A stretch of 64,000 nt of DNA from Dichetophora obliterata (GCA_963920525.1 OY986435.1:97806115-97870114), one strand, 5' to 3'. Numbered from the stretch's first letter, positions 1-12,795 are shown. Notes: generated by a model from the letters alone, not told the origin. Translations and numbers: made by a program.

Positions 1-1661
1 TTATCAAAAGGGCTATAAACGCCTCCTGGACTGTTTTCGTTTATCTATAATGAGTACCCTACAATATGCATTTTTTATTTAATATATGTTATAGCATACT
101 AACTTTTTTAATTTTCGTAAAGATAATAAAGAAAAAATTTTCTGTTTGTTTGATACCAATAACATTCTCATACCTTGAAAACTGTCTTAGTACAATGAAT
201 TTTTGTAGATAACCTAAAAAGCCAAAAAAGTATTCAAATTCAAAGTTTTGAATTTCGACGCAAATATCTTCGTTTTGTTTTAATATATTTCATTCAATCT
301 TCTTATGTATAAAAGTTAAATTAAAGTACTTGCAAAAAATTACTGCAACATTTCCGTTACCTAAGGATTTTTTTTTAATCTTTTTTAAAAAAAGGTCCAA
401 AAAATATATTTTTCTTCCAAAAAATGGTACAAAAGTTGTTTTTATTGTAAAAACAATTAAAACCGAAAATGGCAATTTTATATTCTTTCAAATGTCGTAT
501 CACTCTTTGCATAACTATTTCAGTTTGACATAAACATTTGGTTTTCTATTTCTTTTAGAAAAAATGCAATATTTCCCCCTTTGATTTTTGTGACGAAATA
601 CATTTTTTGATATGTCGTTTTTATAATTTTTAAAAAATGCTTTGCCTTTAAAAGTAATGTCTTGGGCAGTCGCAAACAGAAAAAAGGTACCATAAATTAA
701 ATCTCAAGCAATTCGGGGCTTTGTAACTTAAACGCTGAAATTTGGTAATTCGCGGACATGTCTTTCATTATTCGGCATTTTTAGAAACATTAAAACGAGA
801 CTTGTACATATGCTAAAATTTTAAAACTTCTCGGTAACACTGGGTATATCAGCTAGTGTATAGAATAAAATAGCGTTAATTTGGCTGCACATTTTATTGT
901 AAGACAACTTTAAATTGTCAAATAAAAAATCTTTTATTTGTGTAGGTACTAGTTCTTAGTACATATATTACAAAAACTGAATTATTTAGAGCAATTCATT
1001 ATAAAATTCTGAAATAAAATATAATTGTAATTGTATTGATATTTTTTTATATTAATTTTTAAAATCTTCTTTTTAAAAATTTAGCAAACAAATGTAAACA
1101 AAAATAACCCAAAGCAAAGTTAACCACTTTTCGGCATTCATGAATATATAAATACAAAATAAAGATATCTACAAATCTATATAAAATTCTGAAAATCTGA
1201 AAATCTAGAAAATAAAATGGAATTGCATCAAAAATCTTCTATTAAGAAATTTTGCAAAAAAGATGCATACAAAAATCAGCCAAAACAAAGCTGACAATTT
1301 TTGGGCATACTTGATAATCAAAACAGAACATAAGAATATCTGCTTGCTTCATTTCTTTCATAGTTTCTTAAATATACCAAATGATCGCAATTCTAATAGG
1401 AAGAAAAAAGAACAAACATGCTCCCAGCTCGCTTGTGCACACATAGATTTAGCAACAGCTCTGCCCAAAATAGACCTCAAGAACGTCGGCAGCATAACAA
1501 TAGCAGCGCGCCGGCAGAACCCAATCCTTACATGCTTGAAAATATATTAAAGAGCAATTTCTCAGTTTCTGTAACTCTTTATATATACTCTCTTTGCATT
1601 TTGCCTACAATCTCTTTGCTTTCTATGCTCTTTGCATTCTCTTATGTTAAGCTTTAAAAAA
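1..1661. other. AT-rich intergenic DNA, no gene seen
   Basis: Only short open frames made of low-complexity AT-rich sequence are present. None shows a recognisable domain or a convincing start or splice context. Confidence 0.6.
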
Positions 1662-1670
1662 ATCGGAACC

Positions 1671-1888
1671 ATGGCACAATTACTGACAAGGTAGTAGCGT
1701 AGACTGGCTTTTTTCTCATGAGTGGCGATGGGTCAAAATTAGCTGTTTATGCAATCAATAAAAGAAAAGTGAAAAAATAAGCACATAGCTAGTCAACAGC
1801 AGCAAACTACAACATTCTTTAGCTGTTTTTGACAACTTCCAATCGCCAAAAAACTGTCACGGCTACCTTGTCAAATAATTATATCATG
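1671..1888. mobile_element. MITE, 9-bp target duplication (family copy 1)
   Basis: A non-coding element of about 218 bp. Its right end (CGGCTACCTTGTCAAATAAT, then ATATCATG) matches the ends of the better-preserved copy at 23604-23926. Its left end is a diverged form of the same terminal repeat. It is flanked by the direct repeat ATCGGAACC at 1662-1670 and 1889-1897. A 9-bp duplication fits Mutator-like (MULE) or Merlin-type transposition, and both copies here show 9 bp. The superfamily call is inference because no transposase is present. Confidence 0.8.
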
Positions 1889-2040
1889 ATCGGAACCTTG
1901 CAAAAATAAGAAGTGGTAGAAGTAAAAATTATAACAATATACAATGAGAGCTTTTCTTATGTAAAAAATGGTTTGTTTCTTTAATTGTCGTTTTGTTTTT
2001 CACGTTTTTATAACTTTGAAATATTTTATATAAAAACTTA

Positions 2041-2211
2041 GGCAAGTTCAGCTATGAGCAAGGAGAACATTTTCACCAAGAAATGGAAACAATAGAAAAA
2101 CATTTTGAAGGAAAATATAAAATTAAAAGGATTTCTGAGTATTGCTGGTCATTACTACGCGAAACTAATGATGCCGACTTAAACAGAAAACGGTCAAGCA
2201 AACATTTTTGA
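2041..2211 (+). pseudogene. 3' fragment of an uncharacterised arthropod protein family
   Basis: A short open stretch ends in TGA at 2209-2211. It reads YEQGEHFHQEMETIEKHFEG, then ISEYCWSLLRE and finally a basic tail (NRKRSSKHF). I recognise the pattern GE(R/H)FHQ, then a YxGxY/W block, a CWSL block and a basic C-terminus from long uncharacterised proteins present in many copies in aphids, spiders and other arthropods. I do not know an official family name or function. The stretch is preceded by TTAG, which could be a splice acceptor. No upstream exon is visible, so I treat it as a fragment. A longer decayed relative lies at 16870-17580. Confidence 0.55.
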
Positions 2212-4485
2212 GTTGTCATGCTGAAAATGGATTTTTCAAAAAATAGATTTTAATGAAAAATAAATAACTTTGTCAATTATTGACCGATTTTTAAAAACTA
2301 AACTACATTTAAATTGTTAATAAATATTATTTATGAATCCATACAAGTCTACTGTATCCGTTACATAATTAAGTATATAGAAAAATCGTCAAAGTTGAAT
2401 GAGCCAAAAAAATTAAAAAAAAAATTGTATTTGCAGAGTAAATACACACAGCTTTCTCAAGTGGTCTTAAGCAATATACATATCGTTGGAAAGGTTTAAG
2501 TATCGTCTTTCAGGATCCGGTTAAATTTTTAAAGTATTTTTTCTAAATCTTTATAATAAAAATACACAAAATTCACAGACACTTCCACAAATTTTGTTTC
2601 ATTTCGTTTTGCTTAAATATGATATAAACTGTTTTTGACAACGCTAGTGTTCATTATTGTGACAGAGGTGATAAAACCGCATCCACCTGGTTAATTACAT
2701 CATGGCCTAACTTAACTATTCATCATTTGATTAAACCGTTATGCTAAGAAAAAAAATTCATTTACAAATTATGATTAATTAATTATAATATGTAACTTCA
2801 CTTAAAATTAATATTACACAATTCAACTTTTATGATCATAAGATTAAATACATTACTATAAGTATTTTTGATAACTTCTGCTAGAAGAGACTTGAGGTAA
2901 CTAGATTTTAATAAGATAACTAAATCATCAAAAATCTTTTTCAAGACGTAGAAATTGAAATTTGCAATTCAACTTCTTAGGAATAATAAAAAAGTCATGA
3001 AAACTTGATCATAGATTATGTAGCTGTAATTTGTCGAATTGGACATGAGAACACTGTTCAATTTGAATACCGCATAATCTGCCCTTATTCATGTTTCAGA
3101 GAAAAGAAGTACGGCTGACTACATTCAGTTGATGCTGGACCATAACCAGAATAGCAATATCCATTTAACAGACTTGACCAACCTCACCATCAAGTGATTG
3201 TGACCGCTACCAGATCAAAATTTTTACGAACTTGAAGAAAAAATGACGAAAAGAATTGATATTAATATCCATACTTATGTATTTGCATTGTAATATAATG
3301 TTAAAAAATTAACATTACCAATTAATTAAAAAATATGAATATAAAAAATATGAGCATAAATTTTATACTATTTTGTATACATATAAATCCAAACCAAAAA
3401 TGTTTTAAAAGTTATACCATCAAATCTTATAAATTTTTTTAGACCATTTTTCTCGTCAGACCAATCGAAACCACTATATTTTTAAATTTCCCGATTTCGG
3501 TGAATTTTTTCTTTCGAACCACAATATATTTTGATTAACACATGATATCCATATAAAATTTTTAAATTATATTTGTTTTATTATTTTTATAATATTAAGT
3601 GGTATAAAATTTATAAATTATTTGGAATAAAAAAAGTTTATACCACACCAATGTTATAAAAAAATAAAATATACCCTAAAATTTTTTACTGTGTACACTT
3701 TGAGATATTCCCATCTCTCAAGAACCATTGGGGAAAAAATGCTCTTAAAGTTAAAAAGGGACATAAGAAAACAATTTAAAGAAGTTTAACAAAAATTTCG
3801 AAATTTGTGTTGTTTCATTTACAGTTATAGAGTTAAAAAAAAGAGTTATTCGGAATCGGTTATATTATTAACCGATTGAAGAAAATAGAAAATTATTTCA
3901 ATATTGCTTGATTCAAGCATGTAAATCTTTACAAGTACTTTCAATCTTAAATCTTTCAACCTTTAGCCTTAAAATATGAGTGAAAAAAAATCACTTTCCC
4001 AATTCTCATATGAAACTTAAAACAAAACCTAATTTTTTTAAGTGCTTTTCAATATATATTTAGCCCTCGAACAATATCAAATTGAATTGGATAACTACAT
4101 TCATAGATATGGAAATTTTCTTTTCCGAAAAAAAAATTAAAATTTTTGCTCAATGGTTTAATTTATCAGAATCTTTTATAAGATTTATTTATCAGAAAAT
4201 CAGTTATTTATAATATTATTTTATTGAATTAATGAAAACCATAATTCAATAAAACATTTCCGATATAATACAAGTTTTTTTCTAATTTAAAGACACAATG
4301 TAGATTTTTTTTTTATTATTTTAAGATACAAGATGCAAAGTAAACTTATACATCAAGCAAAACTTCCTAATATTCAGACAATTAATTACTTGGATCAAGT
4401 AAATTCTTCTCTTTATAAGGAAAAAAAAATACAGTTTATCGTGTATACAGTACAGAAGTGAAACTTCTTAACTTCTAAACACACC
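2212..4485. other. AT-rich DNA, no gene seen
   Basis: Long A/T tracts and no convincing coding stretch. A 96-bp open stretch after a splice-acceptor-like TTTCAG at 3094-3099 was considered and rejected. Confidence 0.5.
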
Positions 4486-5320
4486 TATGCCAGAGATAAA
4501 GAGATGGGAAACTCCGTTGGAGAGGGATAGCATTATGTTAAATTTTACGTTAAATTGGCTCCAATACTAGCACAAAACACTTATACTATGTCGTAAAATC
4601 AACGGAAAACAACCCTGGCTTATGGTAGATTGAAGCAATTCACCAGTTACGTTTGAGGTCCGATAACTGTAAAAGAGCATATTATTGCAAGAAAATGGGT
4701 AACGAAAGGTATACCACAAAAGACGTCGGAAAAGCAATGGAAAACATCCTTGAAAAATCATGGTGAAATTACCTTAGAATAATTACACCATAGGAATCTG
4801 TTCAAGCAGTGTTGCCGCTTGGAAAAATGCATGGATACTTTTTTAAGCCTCAGTTTAAGTTTAAATACTTTTTTAATAAATAATTTTTATATGAACATAT
4901 GTTTTTATTTGCAAAAATATAAAAAAGGAGGCATTTCCTTAAATTCGATAAAAACTTTAAGAAAACTTATGACATTGAGACATTTTTGAACATTACTTTT
5001 TTTATCAAAAAATGCATTAACGCAACCTCTTAACAAAGAACTTTAAAATTTTGTGATAAATATAATAAGTCTGCCTCATAGCTCAGCTGCTGCTGAATGA
5101 TTTTTTTCTAATTTAAAACTTACTATAAACGATAAGACTAGTCGATTTTTAGTCGGGAATAGGTAAAGGTATATTGTTTTGCAAAATACTTAAAAACGAA
5201 TAATTTTTAACTTTTAAATTTAATTTAAATATAGGGCAATAGCAACCCATTTTATTTGTATTACACTTAACTGAATAAGCTATTAAATTACTTGTTTATG
5301 TATTTATATATTATTTTGTA

Positions 5321-6822
5321 TCATAGCTGTTAAATAATTATTATTAATCGTATTCATTAGCAATTCGATTATTTTTTTAGAAATGTGAAATAATTGATTC
5401 AGTACAATTATTTTCTGTTTGTAATTGTAATATAATAACATTTATAAAATAATTACGATTTTTTCAGATGACGAAAATAATTAAAAATAATTTAAAGTAA
5501 TCAAGAAAAATAATCAGACTACTTTTAAAAATTATGTTTGATTCTTTTTGATTATTTCAAAAATTTCAGTCTAGAATACTAAAATTGTTGTTGTATTTTT
5601 TGATAAATTAACATAGAAATTGTTAAACAAAGATTGTCAAAAAACAAGAACGAAAAAATGCATTACAACATTTGCTCCGTTAGTTTTGTCAATCACTTTT
5701 TTCTTCTTTCTTGTTTTTTAAAAACTTTTTTAATGATTATTTACATATCTTTTTCTTTATAAATTAAATTTTACAAAATATTCCGTACTTTAAAATAAAA
5801 TTCTTAAATAATCAAACAGAATCAAAGTAGTAGTAGTACTTTATTGAGTTTTTAATTAATCGATATTAAAAAATATATATATATAAACAATTTCTTATTT
5901 GTTACAGCCGTTTATGCTGTAATGTATGGCCTGCCTGGTCTGTTACACTATTAACTAAATTAATAATCAAAAGCCACTTGGCTATAATATTATTATAGAA
6001 TAATTTACTCCTGCTCAAGGAGTATTTTAACATTTGCTTTTGACGATTATCCTAAAAGCATATGTGTGAAAGAGACAACGAAAGCTTGTATACGGCGAGA
6101 CATATACAAGCACTAAAAATACTAAACATATGATAAATTACATCAAATGCAGATTTTACGTTCACATATAGAATTATAAAAATACGCAATCACTAAAAAT
6201 ATAATATATTAAATCATTAATGTTATGGTCACGATAATCACTAATAAAATTTAGCCGTTCAGTTGAATTCAATTGCAGCGGCTAGGTACAGTTCGCTTCA
6301 ACTCGTTTAGGATGTCGTCAAGTATTCCTCTTTTTATAAAACAGTACTATACAAGCCATGTATAGCATTAGCAGCGGTAACAGAGAAGGAACCATGAGCC
6401 CAAAATTCATACTGTAGCTCCCAACATATTTGTAAATAAAACTTATTAAGTTTTTGTATAACTGTAATTCGTTAAACTGTGTAAACTGAAAAAGCCGTAT
6501 CAGCGTATGGGCGATTTCAGTTAAAAATTACTGGTTGCACTTCACAACCTCACCGTTGAAACGATGCGAGTCGATCTCAAACAGAATCAAAAATAATATC
6601 TGTAAGTAGTTGGATTATTTTTTCTTGATTACTTTTTATTCTTTTTGTTTATTTTCCTTATTCCAAGTAGTCGTAATTATTTTTTGATTACTTTTAATCT
6701 AAATCAATTGCTTATCAAACACATTTCCCTTAAGGATTATATGATTATAATTATTTTTAAAGTATAATAATATAATCTAATTGTTTATTAATCGTAATCG
6801 CAATTTAACAGCTATGTTTCGT
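5321..6822. mobile_element. Foldback-like AT-rich element
   Basis: CATAGCTGTTAAAT near 5322 is matched by ATTTAACAGCTATG near 6805. The arms continue as a diverged inverted repeat of about 240 bp; for example TAATCAAGAAAAATAATC near 5500 has an inverted partner near 6630. The middle holds unrelated unique sequence. The boundaries are approximate. Confidence 0.4.
5900..6580 (+). repeat. Possible solo LTR
   Basis: The block has a TATA-like TTTTTATAAAAC near 6331, an AATAAAAC poly(A)-signal-like site near 6436 and a TGTTACAC start candidate at 5940. It is less AT-biased than its surroundings. No target duplication or second copy is visible in the window, so this is only a suggestion. Confidence 0.2.
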
Positions 6823-7354
6823 ATATAGTTTTTTGTATAAATATCAAACCTTTAAAATTCATGTAATAAACATAATTTATAAAAAATATAAAAATAACAC
6901 AAAATATAACAGACTGAAGTACTGAAATGTACATATGTTCCTTGTTAAGTCAGTCGCCGGTAGTCTAAAATTGTTATCTTCTTTTTCTTCTTCATCTTTC
7001 AAAAGTATAGTTTTTGAGAATTCACCGTAAAAGTTGTGTAAGAATACTGACGTTATCTCCGCTACTACATCCGTTTTAGTAGGTGTCGAGTGCACAGCAG
7101 AAATATACATACTCTTTACACTCATTTATTTCAAAACTACTTTTTTCGGCAATGTGTTGTATCGAAAACAAAAGCTATCCAGCCGAATCATGTGAAATTT
7201 TAATATGTTATTCACATCAGTGGCTTTCGCTATCAAAATTTAAAAAAATCGTATATTTTATACTGAATAACCAGTAAGAAACCCTGTTTTTAGAACTTTA
7301 ATATTAAAAGCGCGTCATACTGTCAATTTTCAGTGTTTTTTCTAGTCCCGGCCA

Positions 7355-7614
7355 CAAGCGCGTCGGAAGCGAATTTCATCTGTGGGGGCAGTACAAGTGG
7401 GGGGGCAGTACAAATAGTGGTGCAAAAAAAGTTCACCAAAATTTCTTCACATGAAACATGAAGAAGAGAGAAAGAAGAGGAAAATATATAATACAAAAAT
7501 ATTATCGTTGCAAAAAAACTGATATTTTGAATAACTTTTCCTTTTAAATTGTTTATCTAGCTAAAAAAGTGGGGGGCAACTGCCCACCTTGCCCCCCCGC
7601 TTCCGACGCCAATG
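7355..7614 (+). mobile_element. hAT-type MITE with G-rich end, copy 1
   Basis: A 260-bp non-coding element. The ends CAAGCGCGTCGGAAGCG and (reverse complement of the right end) CATTGGCGTCGGAAGCG share the inverted core GCGTCGGAAGCG. It is flanked by a perfect 8-bp duplication CCCGGCCA at 7347-7354 and 7615-7622, which is the hAT hallmark. It carries runs of G close to both ends. A second copy lies in opposite orientation at 27813-28073. Confidence 0.88.
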
Positions 7615-8329
7615 CCCGGCCATAGCTGAACTCTATTACTAGAAGAGTAAATATCAACAACAGTGACGAAGATCTTTATTTGAAAGGCTCTAATTGAGCA
7701 CCTTTTTGAACATAATTAAAATTTTAAAACATAACATAAATTTTTATGAGTGTTTCAATATACCTTTAAAGTTTAAATATCGTTGTTCATTATTTTAACT
7801 TTTAAAAAAATAAATCCTAAAAATATTTAAAATATTCAAGCACTAAGTCATAATATTATTATTTTTTATTTTATATATGTATATGCTTTGTTTCTCACTA
7901 TTACATTTTAACAAAACTATTTGTTAGGCTTCAAATTAGATAAATAGAATTGTTATTAAAGCTTAAAAAATTGGGTTTCAGTACTGTAGTTTGTGGATAC
8001 TTTTTTCTGAAGTGGATACATTTGTGACCTTTTCATGAATACTTTTTTTAGAATCGTCGCGGCAACACTGATCTGAGGTGAACTCACGTACACAATAAAT
8101 GAGTTTCACCAAAGTACATAAAAATGGAAAAAACATATGTTTTGACGTCACAAAATTTAAGTTTCCTATCTCTTTATCTCTGCCTATGCTCTATCTGCCA
8201 CCCTTCTAAGGGTTCCCATCTAACACAAAAAAATAGAAAATAAATAAATATGAGGTGCGGCAACACTTTTTTCCTTAAACCATTTCATATTCGAAACAAG
8301 TCGACTGAAAAAATTTCAGCTTAATTCAG

Positions 8330-9180
8330 GTTATACCTTCACTCTTGTCCTTTGAAAAGTGGGAGTAACTTTAAGGTGACCACGCTCAATTCTAGAACAG
8401 TGTCCAAAAGTAAGTATATGAACTAAATTACCAAATTTTCCGAAATCCGAAATATAGAAATTTTATTGATTTAATGGCGATAAAAGGGGGTGAGGCAAAA
8501 ATTGTTCTAAACTTTCTCGTACTTGAAACAAATCGACTGCCAAAATTTCAGCACAATCGGCCCAGTAGTCAACTTTAATGATTTATCACAAAAGTGGGCG
8601 TAGATATAGAGCAACCACGCCTATTTTTAGTACAGTTCCCGAAATTAACCACACAAATTATGTAAATTACCAAAGTTTAGTTTTATACGACCAAAACTGC
8701 CTGAACTATAGAATTTTCACAGTTTCGCGTAGAATTTGTGGGCGTAACTAGGCCGGGTCGATTTGTGGGGGGGGGGGGGAAAAATTGCCCATTGCTCAGT
8801 GAAAATCGTATTCTTGGGAACAAAATAAGAAACTTTGCACTTAGAAGGGTTCGGTCTAACATTTGAACTCGATTGGGGTACTCTAAATGGGTCAAAGAGG
8901 GATTTTTAAAAATTTGACCCTACGGAAAAGTTGGGGCAATAGAATTCGTTATAGAGGTATAGTTCCTCGGGCAAAGTTTCTTATTTTGATCCCTCGTCTT
9001 AAATAAAAAATTTTCATTGATTTGTGGGTGGTAAAAGGGGGCGTGGACACCCATTTTTAGTACAGTGTCCAACAATAACCATAAAAACTAAATTTCGAAA
9101 TTTAAGTCTAATTCGATAAAAACTGTCCGAAACATAGCATTTTTATTGATTTAAGGGTGGTAAAAGAGTGGGTGGTATTT
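8330..9180. repeat. Diverged tandem repeats with GGGCGTG and poly-G
   Basis: At least three imperfect repeats of a block built around GACCACGC(C/T), then TAGTACAGT(T/G)(T/C)CC, then an AAATTACCAAA stretch, then GGGCGTGG-like motifs. They start near 8378, 8612 and 9050. A 13-base G run lies at 8767-8779. There is no coding potential. The G runs alternate with AT-rich spacers, which could favour polymerase slippage. Confidence 0.5.
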
Positions 9181-9963
9181 TGCTCTTAATAAGAAAATCA
9201 AGTTTCTAATATCAAACAAAGACCCAATTGTTTATGTAAATCAAGTAAATTGTTTTCAATACAAAGGAAATACATTTAAAAATAATCTAATTATTCTAGT
9301 TTTCAGCAAATTGTTTACTTGAATGAATCAAATTTTTTTCACTTCAAGGAAATATTAGACTTTTAGTATGAATTAAACATTTTTTTCTTAATATCATGTG
9401 TTTTAAATTTACTCAATTCTAGCAAAATTATGCTTCAATTGAGAAATTTAAGCTTGAGTGTAAACTGATAGCCTATTTGTTTGATTCAAACATAGAAAGC
9501 TTGATTTTTTTCTCTTCGTGCATGAATCAACACACACGCAAATCGTTAAAAATAATTTTAAACTTGCAACGACTCTTCGAATTCCCATTCACAAATAAAT
9601 TTTTAAAAATCTTTTGAGGTTCAGATTGTATGTGTTTCCAAAACAATGTGTACAGCTTTAGCTTCCTTAGCCTTGGTATCTTAACCGTTAACTCTTATGC
9701 ATTGACCTTATCATGAACTTGTATCAAGATCTGCAGTTAATTTTCAGAAGCAGTTTGAAAGCTCGATGGCAGTATTGTTTCAAACACATTTTGAATTTCT
9801 TGTATTGGTTTTGTTTTGCTCTCAAATTCCAAATAAAACCTAAGAACAATTTTTCTGTGTTCTTTGTGTACTCTTTGTATTTTTCGCAAACCGCTTAATT
9901 TTTAATGTCGCTTAGCGGCGCGCGCTTGTTGTTCTGAATAATAATTTTACGACATTTTATGTA
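9181..9963. other. AT-rich DNA, no gene seen
   Basis: Repeated A/T tracts only. The short open frame near 9713 encodes an aromatic-rich peptide with no recognisable features. Confidence 0.5.
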
Positions 9964-11255
9964 AAGGGTCCGCCAAATACCTTTTTTTTTTTTGAAAATT
10001 CTATAAAAAAAAACTACTAACTATTTTCTCAAATTTCTTTTTTTATTTGAAAGTACAATCCTTCCGGTTAATACAAGAAAATAATTTCTTTCAAATGGCT
10101 GCCTCGGCTGGAGGCAGCCACTACTGCATAGTAGCCTACACGATCGGTCCAATTTTTAAGCACATTATCGATTGTGTGCAGCTGTATTTCACCAATGGCT
10201 TCACGAATATTGTCCTTTAAAGCGTCAATTGTCTCTGGCTTGTCGGCGTAACACTTATCTTTGAGGGCACCCCACAAATAATAGTCCAACGGTGTCAAAC
10301 CGCAGCTCCGAGGTGGCCAAACGACATCAGCTCTGCGGCTGATAGTGTGATCTTCAAAAACAGGGCGCAAAACATCGAGTGTAGCTTCGGCTGTGTGGCA
10401 CGTAGCGCCATCCTATTGATACCAAATGTTGCCAATATCCTCCTCTTCAATTTTTGTGAACAAAAATTCGTTCAACATGGCCCGATAACGATCGCCATTG
10501 ACTGTAACGGCCACTCCTTGCTCATTTTCGAAGAAAAATGGCCCAATTATGCCTCTGGACCAAAATCCGCACCAGACAGTGACTCGTTTTGGGTGCAGCG
10601 GCTTTTCAATGTATGCGTGCGGGTTTTCTGTGCCCCAAATGCGACAATTTTGCTTGTTTACATACCCGCCGCCAAGATCAAAATGAGCTTCATCTGAAAA
10701 GATGATTTTTTTGGCAAAATCGGCATCTTCTGTAAGTCGATCGCAGGCCCACTTAGCGAAGCGAAAACGCATTGGATGGTCAGTTGGCTTCAACTCCTGA
10801 ACCAATTGGACTTTGTATGGCGTCATACCAAGGTCTTTATGCAAAATTCGTCTCAATGATGTCTCCGAAATGTTCAATTGTTGAGAACGACGGTGAATTG
10901 ATGTTGATGGCGCTTCACGCACACTTTCTGCCACAGCAGCAATATTCTCGGGTGTACGCACTGCTTTTGGCTTTTCACGCTTTGGCTTATCAATGAGGAT
11001 GCCAGTTTCTTTCACTTTTTTCACAAGATAACGAACATACGGAGCTGACGGCGCTTCTCTTCTTCCAAAATCCATACGCAATTTTCGCACACATTCTGCA
11101 ACATTACCATGATTTTCAAAGTAATGTCGCAATATTTCCCAGCGTTGTTCAAGCGTATACACAACCATATTCGTTTAGCCGAAGGATAAAACTAATTATC
11201 TGTCAAATCAGACATGAGAAGTGTTACCATTCACGAAATAAGAATAAGGACCCTT
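9964..11255 (-). mobile_element. rosa-like DD41D Tc1/mariner transposon
   Basis: A 1292-bp element ending in AAGGGTCC on the left and GGACCCTT on the right, each next to a TA dinucleotide (9962-9963 and 11256-11257), as expected for TA target duplication by Tc1/mariner elements. It carries a single minus-strand transposase frame that covers most of its length. The size and organisation are those of a full-length mariner. The one obvious lesion is a nonsense codon in the transposase. Confidence 0.9.
10068..11168 (-). pseudogene. DD41D mariner transposase with one in-frame stop
   Basis: A cut-and-paste DDE transposase acting on its own terminal repeats. The ATG at 11166-11168 opens a frame of 366 codons ending at 10068. 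Residues about 1-110 form the paired helix-turn-helix DNA-binding region. The catalytic residues are Asp159 (in IIFSDEAHFDLGG), Asp253 (in DGATCH) and Asp295 (in GLTPLDYYLWG). There are 41 residues between the second and third Asp, the signature of the rosa/DD41D family I know from Ceratitis. TAG at 10413-10415, directly before DGATCH, sits where the family usually has Gln, so a single C-to-T change (CAG to TAG) explains it. The frame is otherwise undamaged, which points to fairly recent loss. It could still act as a source of ends for mobilisation in trans. Confidence 0.9.
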
Positions 11256-11436
11256 TATTTATGCTTTATTTTTGTTATTTATTTAATGTTATGTGAAGCT
11301 TTAATCTTATTTATTTAATGTTATGTAAAGTTAGTTAAGGAACTTGTTTTTTTTTTCGTTTGCTTGCTTTTGTTTTTAAGAAAATAAGCAAAACAAACAG
11401 AAAATTGATTTCAATTTTTGCTAAGTGTAGAAGCTT

Positions 11437-11895
11437 TTGTTAAGTCAAAAAGATAATGCCAAAAAAATTAATTTCAAGTATTGCTTTTATTTTACGTTGT
11501 TGCATCCCTTAAAGCTACTCAACACTGATCCAGTCGTTTTGAATATGCATTTGGCAAAAGCGTTAGATTTTTACGCATTAGGTGGATTAAAAGCGGAAAT
11601 ACAGCTGTGGCGTTTATTGTTGTCAAATAAACCAATCTAAGATGTTGATTTGATAGATCTATATAAACAAGCTACTATGTTTTATTCAAAAGTAAAAGGC
11701 ATTCAAATTCTCTTAGTATTGCCATACACCACTGCATCTTTAGAAAGGACTTCCAGTGCGCTCAAGCGTGTCAAAACTTGGCTGCGATCAATAGTGATAG
11801 AAGGCCTCTTGAATGGCTTGTGTATGCTCAGCATTCAACGCAAACTGGTGGAGAGTATGGGTGATGCCCTTATAGATAGTGTTTGCAGAGATTGA
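11437..11895 (+). pseudogene. hAT transposase C-terminal (dimerisation) remnant
   Basis: One frame interrupted by TAA at 11638-11640. Before the stop it reads AKALDFYALGGLKAEIQLWR. After it comes LPYTTASLERTSSALKRVKT followed by WLRS and LNGLCMLSIQRK. This is the conserved hAT dimerisation block (usual form: LP.ST.S.ER.FS.L...K.....RL..L..L). Only the last 150 residues or so are present, and the N-terminal zinc finger and RNase H-like core are missing. No hAT terminal repeats are seen close by, so it may belong to a truncated element. It ends at TGA 11893-11895. Confidence 0.75.
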
Positions 11896-12795
11896 GATTT
11901 TCTGGAGATCCCAGAAAGATTTTATTTGTTTGAAACTACTTTCAAAGTTATTAAAATCTAATTGTAGGTTTTTCATTAACTTCGCGGCCCCCCTAGGTCG
12001 AATGCTGACTACGTTTCTTCTACTGACCCTTCTTTTTCTAAGGTCCTTCTTTTTTTATCATTAGTCTTTTAAAAATAAAAAATTTCCTTGAAAACTTTCA
12101 TCCTGCGCCACTTGCTCCTTCTATTTTCCAACCTAATTTTTCTGTTTAAACACTTGTGTCATATTCTAGTTTTGCACAACTGCAATGAAGACAAAGTTTC
12201 TCAAATCAACACAAAACTTTTACTAATCGACATAAGTTCTCCTTGTCAACAAAGTGTGTGAAAACAACCATGATAACATAGAGACAATTGCTTAAAATTG
12301 TTTTCTTGTAAATTAAAATTTCTAATGACTGTTTTCAATTCTTTCAGCTGTTACTGCTTACAATGTTTACACCAAAAATTTGCTTAGTTCGTTGATATTC
12401 GAATACTTAATGTAATTTTGATTCAAATTTCAAGTCCATATAAATTAAGAAGATTTGTTTGAAGGGCTTTAAGAAAATCATTCTCAAATGTGTTTCTCTT
12501 TTCTTTTGGCATCTTTAATGGCAACTTATCACAGTGCAGATGAAAGTGTTTACTGTCTTGGGCTTTTCTCATATCTATTAAGTTTTTATAAATAGAATAA
12601 ACATATAACAAACATATAAACACATATAATAAACATGTTCATAACTTAATATATCCTGAAGTAATCCTGTATGATTAACACATGCTTAAGATAAAAGGTG
12701 TGTTTACGTACTTAACAAAATTTTGTGAAAACTTGTACAAGTTTTTGGAGTACAATTTACACATTTGAACAGGGGCTTCAAGGTGTTATTTCGTG
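11896..12795. other. AT-rich DNA, no gene seen
   Basis: No recognisable coding or repeat structure. Confidence 0.5.

Larger units (their letters stand above)
4807..8070. mobile_element. hAT-like element, decayed, with nested insertions
   Basis: The left end CAGTGTTGCCGC and the right end GCGGCAACACTG form a perfect 12-bp terminal inverted repeat of hAT type (CAGNG start). The first 250 bp and last 170 bp match a second copy at 29272-31137, including the repeated GGATACTTTTTT motifs near both ends. No transposase is readable. The interior carries a foldback-like element (about 5321-6822) and a hAT-type MITE (7355-7614). A clean 8-bp target duplication is not visible; the flanks TGTTCAAG and ATCTGAGG do not match well. 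Confidence 0.6.
4486..8195. mobile_element. Outer inverted-repeat element hosting nested insertions
   Basis: Two flanking sequences are inverted copies of each other: AGAGATAAAGAGATGGGAAA near 4494 and TTTCCTATCTCTTTATCTCT near 8171. They bracket a hAT-like element at 4807-8070, so they look like the two halves of an older element split by that insertion. No target duplication was found for the outer element and its true ends are uncertain. Confidence 0.35.

Noticed and set aside
1263..1657. Two overlapping open frames with apparent mixed composition
   Set aside because: Less AT-biased than the surroundings for about 150 bp, but no domain, splice sites or repeat match could be found.
3100..3197. 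Possible exon after TTTCAG with the frame STADYIQLMLDHNQ
   Set aside because: It faintly resembles a cytochrome P450 segment, but it is only 32 codons, has no partner exons and no clear motif.
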